Source: Liolophura sinensis (Eukaryota; Mollusca; Polyplacophora; Chitonida; Chitonidae). From it: 60,000 nucleotides of DNA. Made by a program: the position numbers and the translations under genes. The notes under the pieces are model-generated. The model did no database searches and had not been told where the DNA came from. It was given only the letters and a program-made list of their open reading frames with translations. Where the stretch lies: NCBI RefSeq assembly GCF_032854445.1, contig NC_088306.1, positions 19,875,764-19,935,763 of the forward strand, given 5' to 3'. Positions 29,001 through 42,000 of this stretch are shown one piece after another; positions within the stretch are counted from its first letter, which is position 1, and each line of letters starts with the position of its first letter.

Positions 29001-29948
29001 GAAGGCAAAATGATTATATCCGATTAGAAAAATGTGTAAGTTTCAGCTGCAAAAGTAATAATTTGTGATATTAATTTGCCTCCAGAAACGATTTTTGTAG
29101 GGCAGAATTATAGATCATTTACCATATGTAAACAGTCTGTGTTAAAACTCCTTTATACATAGTGATTTCATTAAACAATGCAAAATTCTCAAGGGATTTT
29201 GTGAAAGCGTGAGCTAGAGTATCCTAATACATCAGCCTTGTCATGTAAAGCTAACCTACTACGCAATATTTGCCATGACATTCTTTTTTTCTTCTGTTTT
29301 GTTTTACTATGTTTTCGTTGCAGTTGTTATGAGCAGTAAGACATTTTTTTCTGTGCTGCCTTGTCATCATGTGAGCCTAGAGCTTGCAAACGTTCCATAC
29401 AGAATATGAATTTTGCCAAGACAGTTTGATTTCTCAGACTACAGAGCTGTACCTCGTGATATTAACTGATGGCAGTCTGATACCAGTAACTAAGGTTATT
29501 ACATGCCTGATTTTGCCGTGTCCTTATTAAAGCACAGGTACATGTAACAGGAGGTACATGTATACAGGAGGTCAGTGTGACCGTATTGATCCCCAAGTAC
29601 AGTGAGTAAAACCAACATACACATGTGGACTACACTGTACAGCGTTGTCACAGTAGCATATATGTATGTGTATTGATATAGGACATACCCTAAATCCTCA
29701 ACCTTTTCGTATTTGAAAAAGCAACTTTAAGTGCAATTTATGCACACTTTTAAGTTGATTTTGGAAACCAAATTTCAGGGCTTCACAAAAGGTATAATTT
29801 TACCCGTCTACACAGAATAATGCCTTCAGAATATGCTTGAATAAACACCTTGCAAACAGGTGAAAAGGTTGAATTACAGTACTTTTGCATTGGGTAATTC
29901 CTTATTCCTAAAGGTTGTTCCCTGAAAAAATTTTATTAATGTTAACCA

Positions 29949-30004
<56 letters not shown>

Positions 30005-33000
30005 AGGGAACTCATTGCTTTGCTTGGTGCACCACTGTAGCCTCTCAGCATTAAGGTTAGGGTTTCTAAATTCACTTTTCTCTGCCGTGCAGTACATATG
30101 TGTCAAAACAGCTTGCTACAAGTACATGCTCCATCATAATATGATCAATACAGAGTTTAACCCTCTGGCTGCTGATCCATTCATATCATAGAAAGCGATC
30201 TGAGTTAATGAACGATTATGGCTAAAAGTGCCACTTTGGCAAAACTGCTGCATTATTGTGGCAAGAAATGAATCTGTGGGTACTGTTATCAGGATATTTG
30301 ATGTTAGACTTGGTATAGACATACAGGACAGATACTTTAAGTGGACCTAAAATCTGCCACTAAAGCTGAATTAAGTAATAAAGTAGTATTCTAGAAATGT
30401 TCTAAAAATATTTTTAAAATTCTACACCAGTTTGGCGCTCGTCTAGGGAGATGTTTGCGGACACAAGCATCGTGTTTTAGCCGTCCTGCCCACTTCAAGA
30501 AACTGAACATAGCAAGACCTTCATTAAGATTTTGAAAAGATATTTTCATTCTAAATCTGACTTAGCTAAGGCAAAAATAATGCAAACCCATATAAATTTT
30601 TTTCAAGCGCTATCACTCCCGAGGCGGTTTTCTTGCCTACTCACACTGACAAGTTACTGCAGTATCCTGTTCAACATGCACGTATGTGGCACAAGCAGCC
30701 ATTCTCAGTTCCCTCCTCATAGATGTGTGGTTAAAAATGCATCAGTTTAACACTTAAAACCAACGGCAAAATCGAATTTATTGCATCAGTATCTGTCTAT
30801 CCACTATGAGAAATCACACCGACATTCAAGAGCTGATAGGTTTTCTGACATGACAGCCAGTTATTACTTGACACTTTTGGCGCTAGTGACTGGCCAAGTT
30901 CATAAGGGCTTTAACAACATGGCTAATCGGAGTGAATTGTCCGTCTGTGCCATATCCTCAGTGCTGAACTTCATTTTCTCAGCTTTCAAAATTTACAGAA
31001 CTTTTCACATATTTTTCTGTGATGACTGTGTCCAGTATCATTTTTTGTGTGAATAAATAGTGGGAGACTTCATGTTCACTTTAGTGTATTGATAGTGTAC
31101 AGGATTGGTAATCTGCTCCAATACAGCAAATAACACAAGACATACTGTGATACCCAAGAATCTTCATTCATTCTCATTCATTCTCATTCATTCCAGTTGA
31201 ATAGTATTTTTAAGCTTCTGTACATTTATGTTATTTACATGTGAATTGCATGTAAGTCGCCAAATATTTTGTCCCCAAATATCTCGCCTTACAAGACAGG
31301 ATTTGATGCCCGACAATGTCTTCGTCATGCTGATTATTTGCAGGCTTACTCTAGTAGCCATTGATATTTCTAATCTACAGTTATAGGGTTACCTGGAAGG
31401 TTTACTGGAGATGGACAAATGATCTAGGTGATAAAGTACACCTGTCACACAGCCTCCTTGTATATCGATACAAAACCTCCAGTTAACCCTTTCTTTACCA
31501 TTAGTCTGGGTGTATTATTGTATTTAATACACGTCTGCATCCTGACAGGTTCTTCGCCAAGATAAAGGCTGCAGCACTGAAATGGTGTAAAGCTGTTAGG
31601 CATTCATACTGATGTTTTCTGGCCATGCACAGTAGGTCTTGTCCTTTGTATATGCCGAGTTGACATTAAACCATAGTCTTCAATTCTTGATTACGACTGA
31701 AGTTCTGAACATTTTGCAAAGTTTATTGTGGAGCTCTTAATTATTTTATGGAGCATTGATCTACATAAACAGAAAAACCCAATCTATATTTTCAAGATGA
31801 CAACTGACTAAAAAAGAAAAAATCAGTAAAAAATGTCCAGAATGTTGATTCCTTTTTCTCTCTCAAGTTTTCTGGGACATGATAGAGGACAGTGCTCATG
31901 GAGCATTGGTCGAGAAAAACAGAAGAATCCAATTAAATGTTCAAGTTGTCATCTCAGTTAAAAAAAATCAGTAAAAAATGCCAGAAAGTTGATTTACTTA
32001 CTTCGTATTTCTCGCCCAAGTTTTTTTGGACATGATGGAGGACATTCTGAAAGGGGCTCTTATTGAGTGAGAAACACGAAGTAATGCATCACCATTTCGT
32101 GTGGCCTTGCATGAATTTTGCTGGGAATAACTTGCCTCGCACCAATATTGCCTACACAGCGTGCTACATTTACATATAGCTCTGTGTGTAAAACTCTATA
32201 AGCCTACATGCTCAACGTATGTGAAAAAGTTTGTCGGTTATTTGCCAAAGGGTGGTGGTTTACTCTTAGTACACTAGATAAATCCTCCGTCCTTGAAACT
32301 GACTCCCATCTTGTATTATGTGAAATATCTCAGACCGGCAGTAAACACCACCCAATCAATTAACTCTTTGGTTGTTTTTAATATACTGGGAAAAAATTAA
32401 TGTTTGCATGTCAAATAATGTGACTGTGTGCATGTATGTGTGAATAGAATCAAGAGACAATTTTGCCTGGATCTGATCTAATTTGATATTGTCACCGCAA
32501 ATACTCCAGGTCAGGCAGAACAAGGGTTAAAATCAATATGGCATATATATATATACAGCATTGTTATTGTGAATCACCAGGTCTGCCTGCCAGGAGTGTT
32601 GCTTGCAGCTATATGCATACTGAATACACTTTTGTATTATAGGGTAGAGGGTTAACCCTTGCCCTCACCAATATTTATGTATGTACTCTAGATGTTAACA
32701 AATTCTATTATAAATAAAATTATGAAAGAAGCATTGTGGAATTTGATGCATTAACGTAACATATTGTCTTGGCTCTTGACTATTGAAAATTAATATGTAT
32801 TTAATTTTAATCATCACCGGTCATTTTATTGCCCAATCAACTCAAACTTAACCCTTGTCAGTGAAAGATGCTCTTCTGTTGTGACAGATAAGGTTTTTCT
32901 TAACTCAGTAATTAACATGTGCTCTTCCAACCTATGAAGCATGTATGGATTTTCTTGTGTTTTTTTTTCTTTTCTGAACCTACTTTTATTTATGCAAATA

Positions 33001-36000
33001 ATGAAACAACAAATAATATTGATATTGATATAACTAAGTTTTGTTTAATTTCCTCTCTGAATGCTGTATCCTCTAAGGTATTTGTGAACACAAGAATTTA
33101 TTAATATACGTACATTGCTGGAACATAAAGTTAACTGGAACTTTTGTTATGCACTGTGAATGTCTTTATTTGTTTCATCACTGTTGATGTGTTAAGCCTT
33201 TTGAATGCGGTTTTGATGGCTTTATTTTCTCACTTTTGCTGTTGCCTTATTTTAATTTTTCGCTTTGTTGTTGTTGAAATGTTTGTCATGTGTGTATACT
33301 CTTGATTGTATTTGTTGCAATAATGTGCTATTAGCCAAATAATGTACATCTGTTTGCAACAAGTTTTAAAGAGGTAAACTGCTTTGTTGTATCTATTATA
33401 TATCAAAGCACATAAAACCAAAATGAAAAAAATTTAGCACTACATATGGCATTAGTTACATGGTTACTCAGTGATGGGATACGGAACTATATGGTGTCAG
33501 TAATCCTCATAGACACCTCGCCCAATATGAAAGTCACTGACACCATATGTTTCTGTGTCCTATCACTGAGTCACCATGTAATGAATTTGTCCTGCAAAGA
33601 CCCATCAATTCAGTGCAGAAAACCGATGTATAGGTGAATCTATACACCAGCGATGTGGCCATTGTAGTCACATCTCGACAAAGGGAGATAACCATCTCAG
33701 CAGACACATTCGAGAAAATATATCTTTACCCCACATTACCGTTGCTGTCCAATGAAAGGCAGAGTATTTTGTCTGATGCGGGATAAATGTACATATTCCA
33801 TCAAAACTTTATGTACATGTATATTCCATAGTACAGGCCTGTTTTATGCACCTTTCATAGTGCAGGCCTAGTCTACCTTTATACACATTCCATAATGCAG
33901 GCTTACTTTATGTACATGTATATTCCATAGTACAGGCCTGTTTTATGCACCTTTCATAGTGCAGGCCTATTCTACCTTTATACACATTCCATAATGCAGG
34001 CTTACTTTATGTACATGTATATTCCATAGTACAGGCCTATTTTATGCACCTTTCATAGTGCAGGCCTAGTCTACCTTTATACACATTCCATAATGCAGGC
34101 TTACTGTATGTACATGTATATTCCATAGTACAGGCCTATTTTATGCACCTTTCATAGTGCAGGCCTAGTTTACCTTTATACACATTCCATAATGCAGGCT
34201 TACTTTATGTAAATGTATATTCCATAGTACAGGCCTGTTTTATGCACCTTTCATAGTGCAGGCCTAGTCTACCTTTATACACATTCCATAATGCAGGCTT
34301 ACTGTATGTACATGTATATTCCATAGTACAGGCCTGTTTTATGCACCTTTCATAGTGCAGGCCTAGTCTACCTTTATACACATTCCATAATGCAGGCTTA
34401 CTTTATGTACATGTATATTCCATAGTACAGGCCTGTTTTATGCACCTTTCATAGTGCAGGCCTAGTCTACCTTTATACACATTCCATAATGCAGGCTTAC
34501 TTTATGTACATGTATATTCCATAGTACAGGCCTATTTTATGCACCTTTCGTAGTGCAGGCCTATTCTACCTTTATACACATTCCATAATGCAGGCTTACT
34601 GTATGTACATGTATATTCCATAGTACAGGCCTATTTTATGCACCTTTCATAGTGCAGGCCTATTCTACCTTTATACACATTCCATAATGCAGGCTTACTT
34701 TATGTACATGTATATTCCATAGTACAGGCCTGTTTTATGCACCTTTCGTAGTGCAGGCCTATTCTACCTTTATACACATTCCATAATGCAGGCTTACTTT
34801 ATGTACATGTATATTCCATAGTACAGGCCTATTTTATGCACCTTTCATAGTGCAGGCCTAGTCTACCTTTAGGCCTATACACATTCCATAATGCAGGCTT
34901 ACTTTATGTACATGTATATTCCATAGTACAGGCCTGTTTTATGCACCTTTCGTAGTGCAGGCCTAGTCTACCTTTATACACATTCCATAATGCAGGCCTA
35001 CTTTATACATGTTCCATTGTGGACTGGAGGCCAGCGATTTTAGGCCTGTTCCATGTATAACAAAGGCCTGTTGTATACATTCCCCATGATATACATGTAG
35101 AGCTTTTTTGTTTCATGAATTGATATCTTTATACTTGAATTCTTCATGATCTTTTCTGATAGGCAGATAGGCCCGTATGCATATTCCAAATTATAACAAA
35201 TATAGTTACAGTCCTACATTATTTTTCCTTATGCGTTGTGTAAAATTTTTGAAAACATGGTTGCTTTTAAGACTTTTTAAAACTATTTTATTTTAGTATT
35301 AATTTAGTTCAAGAATGCATAAAAAAAAGGACTTGCACTTTGTCATAATGATTTCATGCATCTAATTTTTTTTATTTTGATGAGATCTGAAAGTGCAAAT
35401 GTACAATTATCTTTTTTCTTACATCAGAATTTCGAATGGATACAGAAGTGTCATGAAAACTGTAAACCATATTGTCTGGCACAAGAATGGTCTCCAGCTG
35501 ATCCTAAAGGACAAGGCTGCACCAGGCTAAATCATATTTCAGTCGAAAGCAGGACACGCAAGCTTTTTAAAAAGTATCATACTTTATTATTTTAATGAGA
35601 TTTCGCTGAATAACACGTAGAAAAAAAAAATAACAATACTCCACCGATGGCAGCCATCTTGAGAATTTTATCCAATCAATTTGCAGGGCCAAAGCTATGA
35701 CGTGGCCTTTACCCATTCACTTCATGAAGTGACATATGATAGCACAGAACTACTGTATAAGGTATCATTTTGAGATTGTTGGCAACGATTTCATTTCGTG
35801 TAGCGGAAGGGCCATTTCACAAAGTGCTGTGGGACACGTCTGTATCATTTACGGACCAGCACAGACGTACATGTAAAATCAGTTGATTTACAAGCCGTGT
35901 AATATTCAGTGATGGTATCACAAAATATGTGAGGCAGTAGCATGCCGTCTCGGCTCAAACTGCCATCATCTCCTCAAATACAATTTTTGACATTCATTTT

Positions 36001-39000
36001 AGAGCTTAATCAATTTTTTCTTCTGAATTTATTACAGCTGAAGAATTTAAGTTTTGCTCCTTCATCTTTGTCACATTCAGTGGATGTTTTTCCTGTTTTT
36101 GTTTTTTTTTTTTATACATTGCAGTAGAATTATTGAAACCCCCTTTCAAGCTGATGTGCTTTCTCTGACATCCGCAATTAGTAGCTAGATCAGCACTGCT
36201 TTCATCTTAGAAGCCATCGCTACAAATCTGAAGCTTAAATCCAGCTTTGAAACTGAGCATGAATGTAGTTGCATAGCAATCCTGTTGTAATTTTGTAAAC
36301 ATTTAATAGGGGTAAAAGTCACCAGCACAATTCCTCTGGCCAGAGGCTACGACCTGAACCAGGAATACACTGGCCGTGCATCTGCAACTAGGCTCTTTAA
36401 ACAGGGTCGCTAAAGTTCCTTGTAAATGATATAGTAGGCCTACTCTAACAACAGTTCAAACAGTGCAAGAAATATTCTTCCAGTATGTCCAATTTCCAAG
36501 AAAACTATGTTTATCACATGGGCCTTCATCGCTGAAGTCCACAACTTTTATCTGACACATAGGCTACTGCTTAGACTATTATACGGAATCAGGTGCTGTC
36601 TTTCACTTGAAGTTTGTCTATGAATTACTAAATGCAGGATTTAATAAGAATTTGATTTCTCTTTTTCTAGAATCAGGACTCTACTTTGTCAGAGCAAAAG
36701 TCGAAGTTGCAGTCCCTGGAGAAGGAGAGAGATGCCTACAGGATTCAGATGGAGGAAATGTCCAAGGGCAAGCAACAGGTAAGAACTTTCGATTTCCATA
36801 TTGTATATTGCTAGTTACAGTACTGTCAGCGGGATGGCATCACAGGCCTTCGCTGGTTCAGACGGTCACAGCGCTAGAACTGGCTGCAAACATGAGGCTC
36901 TTGACCACTGCATCCAATGCGAGTTCAAGTCCGGCTCTCGCTGCTTTGGCTTGAAGTCAGAAGGATTGTCAGGTACCCTAAATGACCTAAAATTTTGCCT
37001 AAAAAGGTGCATTTATAGAGGCAAATAAATGTTACAAAATATTATTTATTATTGCTGAAACTTCCAATTTTCCAGTAGATATCATTCCATGTTACAAGCA
37101 AACGTCAAAACACCTTTCTAAAATCATTTGAACTCTCAGAATCAGGAAAGTTAGTCATGGATAAATCTTATGATCATTTTGGGTACATGTAACTTGCTAT
37201 GGGTGGTGATTTATTTTGGCCAGTCTGTTTTTTTTTGTTTTTTTTTTACTCCAGAAATGTCTTCTATCATGTGTTAAAATGAAATATGCTTGAGTATGGC
37301 ACCAAAAAAAAAAACAAGGAAATAAAAAGTATGACTTAGTGATGTGACTTCTGCTGAACACACAAGGCCACCTTTATGGGATTACTGGCACTTGTACGTC
37401 AGCTCCCGCTCAGCACTATCTCCAAGCACTTATACTGTAGTTCCCACTGGGCACTCCCTCCAAGCACTTATACTTTAGTTTCCACTGGGCACTCCCTCCA
37501 AGCACTTATACTTTAGTTTCCACTGGGCACTCCGTCCAAGCACTTATACTCATGTTCCCACCAGGCACCCTTAGTTTCCTCTGAGGGCTCTAGTTTTCTC
37601 AAGGCACTTGTACTTCACTTTCCAATGGGCACTCTTGGTTTCAAGTGGGCTCTCAGGTGTCCTCCTAACACTGATTTCCTCCAGATTTCCTAGCCTGATG
37701 TTGAACACTAACTAAGTCATTAAAAAACCAAAATGAAAAAAATTTTACACTGCATTTGGCATTAATATATAAGTCAGTAAAAAAACCAGTGTGTTAATTT
37801 TTGTATTGTTTTGTTTGCCAGCTGTCCATCAAGCTATCAGAACAGGAGTCCACCATTAAACAGCTGAAGGAGGACCATGAGAAAGCTGTGGCCTCACTGC
37901 GGGCCAAACTACAGGAGATGGAGCAAAGGCTTAGTGAGGCTGCTCAAGTCAGTTATTTCCCTTTATATCGGTAACTTCAGGCCTACTCGATTTGTGTTCG
38001 TACAGAATAATTCTTCTGTACGAATAATTCTTTTCTAAAACCAGCCATTGTTGCATGAAATAAATGAAACCATTTCAAACATGCAGTTATATGCAAACGA
38101 AATTTGACAATGACCTTCTGTGCAACTGTACCGAGATGCTTTGATAATAAGTATTATAGTTGGTGTGAAATGAATTCATCACAGATGTACTATACTTAAA
38201 TTATAGCACGTGTTTTTTTTTGGGGGGGGGATTTCAAAATTCAGTTCAAATTCATTTGTTGAGATTTAACGTACAGTCAGAACAGTTACATTTCATTTAT
38301 TTATTTGATTGGTGTTAATGCTACACTCTCAAGAATATTTCTGTTAATATGCACAGAACATTTGCTAAATTGTCCCTAGATAATTGTTCCTAGATATGCC
38401 AGAAGTTACTGGTTCAGATCTTAAGCCTGTATTTTCACTGATCCACATGTGAAAAATCTTCTGATTTCTGTTGAAAACTTTGTCTGAACTCTCATGCAGG
38501 AAGCGACACAGAGTAACATGATGGACCTGGAAATGGCTGATTATGAAAGGACGATCGAGTCTCTAAATGCTGCTCTGGCTGAGAAGGACAGCTGTATACA
38601 GGCTCTGGAGGCTGAGGTAGAGAGAGTCAACTCCATGGTGGCCTCCTTGCAGAAGGAGAACGGTAGGGGGCTGTCATTGTTGTTGCTTTCAGCATTTGCA
38701 CTAAGTTTAAAAGAAATTGTTTAATTCAAGACCTGAAAAAGCTCTGAAAGTTCTCTAATTTCAAGAGAAAGATTAGGGAGTCTGAATCAGGCAGAGAATT
38801 GGAGCCAGGATAGATGTGGAAAAAAAAAATTCTTGCCTATCCACAATAGATTTTCTTGCTTTTGTATTTATTATCATGTACCTACTGTCTTCTGACGAAA
38901 GGAAGGAGGTAACAGATTGGTAAAAAATGAAAAATCACTGTCACATGACTGTGCTTGAATTATACAAAAAAGGTTTGTGAGAAATGATCCTGTTTTGTTA

Positions 39001-42000
39001 TTTTTGTATAGAGTCCCTAGATGAACAGAAACTACAGGCAGAGGATCGTGGGAACAAACTCAAACAGCTGCTGGTGAAGACCAAGAAAGACTTGGTCGAG
39101 GCCACCAAACTGGTACTGTGCACACACATTTTGTTTTACTGAATGATTGAATGCTTTCATTAGGATTGTTGCCTCCCTTTACCACAGAGCTCTTTTTTTT
39201 ATACTCTATATATAAACTCTTTATACTCTTTTATACTCTTACTTTATATACTCTTTTTTTTTTGGCATATTAAATTTTTAATGGATAGCAATTTGGGTAT
39301 TAAGGTCCAGGCAGAGAGGAAATGACGTCTGTTTCCAAACAAACAGATATATGATTCCAAATATGCTTAAGTGTTATTTTATGCTGCTGTCTCTTTAGTG
39401 TGTGTTTTAATGCCTTTTATGTATGGGATCCACTTGTTTTCTGGTTTATTGGCTACTTTAACACATATCGTAGGCATTTTGTTCATCGTTTCAAAAAGAA
39501 GCATCAAAGTGCCTGTCAAAATTTAACATACGCAAGACAGCAATATGATGTGATAATGTGAAAATGGTTGTGGGTACTAGTATGTTCTTACATGTGATAA
39601 TGTGAAACTGTTTATGGGTTCGAGTATGTGCTTACACATGATAATGTGAAAATACTTATGGGTTCTAGTATGTTCTTACATGTGATAATGTGAAAATGTT
39701 TATGGGTTCGAGTATGTGCTTACACATGATAATGTGAAAATACTTATGGGTTCTAGTATGTTCTTACATGTGATAATGTGAAAATGTTTATGGGTTCGAG
39801 TATGTGCTTACACATGATAATGTGAAAATACTTATGGGTTCTAGTATGTTCTTACATGTGATAATGTGAAAATGTTTATGGGTTCGAGTATGTGCTTACA
39901 TGTGATAATGTGAAAATGTTTATGGGTTCTAGTATATACTTACATGTGATAATGTGAAAATGTTTATGGGTTCTAGTATATACTTACATGTGATAATGTG
40001 AAAATGTTCAGGGGCTCTAGTATCTATACTAATATGTACCAGTGAAAACAATGAACACATGTTGTCATGAAATGTTTAACCAATCACAAAGATTCCGTGA
40101 TACCATCTGGCTATGAGAAAGGGGTTAAGTAAAGCATGTATGCCTGTCAAATTTCAGTTTTAAGTTGGTGCAAATAAACAGCGACATACTGAGTGTGTAT
40201 CATGTTTTGTGTTTGTTAGACATCAGAACAGAAGACATCGGAGGCTCAGCTGAAGGGACAGTTGGAACATCTCATACAACAGGTCGAGGAATACAAGGTC
40301 AGTCAAGGTCAATAACTTCAAAGTGAAATTCTGGCAATTTAACGTGTTCAAAAAATTCTCATAGCAAGACATGGTTCCCAACTCCCGGTACACATGAGAT
40401 GAGCTTAAATCCCATTCTTCAAAAGGGAGTTACCAGCCCGGATAGCACAGTTGGTAGAGCGTCCGCTTCGGGACCGGTAGATCCAGGATCAATCGTTGAT
40501 CGAGTCACACCTAAGACTTTAAAAGAGGAAGTTGTAACTTCGTCGCTTGGCATTCAGCATGAAAGCGATAGTGCAACAACTGGTTGACCCGTATCAGTAT
40601 AATGGCTCGGGCGGGTCGGCTTACTCGCCTTCAGTAAGTCATCTCAGTGAAGCAGCACTAAAATAAAAGAGCGGTGGAAATCCGTCCTGCAACAAGGAGG
40701 CACATTACATGTACATGCACCCTAAGGATTCCTTCGTCGTCATATGACTGAAAAATTGTTGAGTACGACGTTAAACCCCAATCACTCACTCACTCACTCG
40801 ATGGGGAGTTTGACAGAATGGAAGAAAATGTTGGGGGTCAGCAGTGTCACACATATTTGCTGTTGTCCTCTCAAGGTACAGCTGGCAGATTTGGCCATTT
40901 GTTGTGTGACCCCTACAGTGTCAGTCAGTGTGTCACATATCTACTGTTGTCCTCTTGAGGTACAGCTGGCAGATTTGGCCATTTGTCGTGTGACCCCTAC
41001 AGTGTCAGTCAGTGTGTCACATATCTACTGTTGTCCTCTTGAGGTACAGCTGGCAGATTTGGCCATTTGTCGTGTGACCCCTACAGTGTTAGTCAGTGTG
41101 TCACATATCTACTGTTGTCCTCTTGAGGTACAGCTGGCAGATTTGGCCATTTGTCGTGTGACCCCTACAGTGTCAGTCAGTGTGTCACATATCTACTGTT
41201 GTCCTCTTGAGGTACAGCTGGCAGATTTGGCCATTTGTCGTGTGACCCCTACAGTGTCAGTCAGTGTGTCACATATCTACTGTTGTCCTCTCAAGGTACA
41301 GCTGGCAGATTTGGCCATTTGTCGTGTGACCCCTACAGTGTCAGTCAGTGTGTCACATATCTACTGTTGTCCTCTTGAGGTACAGCTTGCAGATTTGGCC
41401 AATTGTACAGTGATCCCAACAGTGTCAGCCATTGCTTCAAATATTTTGTCACTGGCCCCACTGGCCCCAATAACTCAGTTGGTAGAGCGTCCACTTCAAG
41501 GGGCGGAAGATCCAAGGTCAGTCCTGGGTCAGGTCAGATCTAAGACCTTAAAAGAAAAAGTTTTAGCTTCTTCGCTTAGCGTTCAGCATTTCAGGGAAGC
41601 AGCACTAGATAAAAGAGGAGTGGAAATCCTTCCTGCAACAAGGAGGCACATCACAAATACATGCACATATGTGATCCTGCAGTGTCTGTCAGCATTTCAC
41701 ATATTTACTGCTGTTCTCTCCATGTACAACTGGCAGATTTGGCTATTTCTTATGTGATCCTGCAGTGTCTGTCAGCATTTCACAACACATACTGTTGTCC
41801 TCCCCACGTGCAACTGGAAGATTTGACCATTTCTTATGTGATCCTGCAGTGTCTGTCAGCATTTCACATATTTACTGCTGTTCTCTCCATGTACAACTGG
41901 CAGATTTGGCTATTTCTTATGTGATCCTGCAGTGTCTGTCAGCATTTCACAACACATACTGTTGTCCTCCCCACGTGCAACTGGAAGATTTGACCATTTC

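Larger units (their letters stand above)
22209..36670 (+). other. Intron 10, 14.4 kb, the largest of the gene
   Basis: Begins after exon 10 and ends at the exon 11 acceptor. Holds the possible alternative tail, minisatellites, MITE-like elements and one nested SINE. No exon that fits the phase-0 frame or coiled-coil composition is visible inside it. Confidence 0.8.

Noticed and set aside
22209-36670. A second gene nested in intron 10
   Set aside because: No open frame over about 110 codons, no recognisable domain, and exon 11 continues the exon 10 frame in the same coiled-coil protein.
36607-36954. 115-codon frame including part of exon 11
   Set aside because: Reads exon 11 in the wrong frame; the coiled-coil frame with matched splice phases is preferred.
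40744-41757. Open frame of 337 codons with a 28-residue repeat
   Set aside because: It is the 84-nt intronic array (a multiple of three), begins inside a SINE-B tail and ends in another repeat; no sign of an independent gene.
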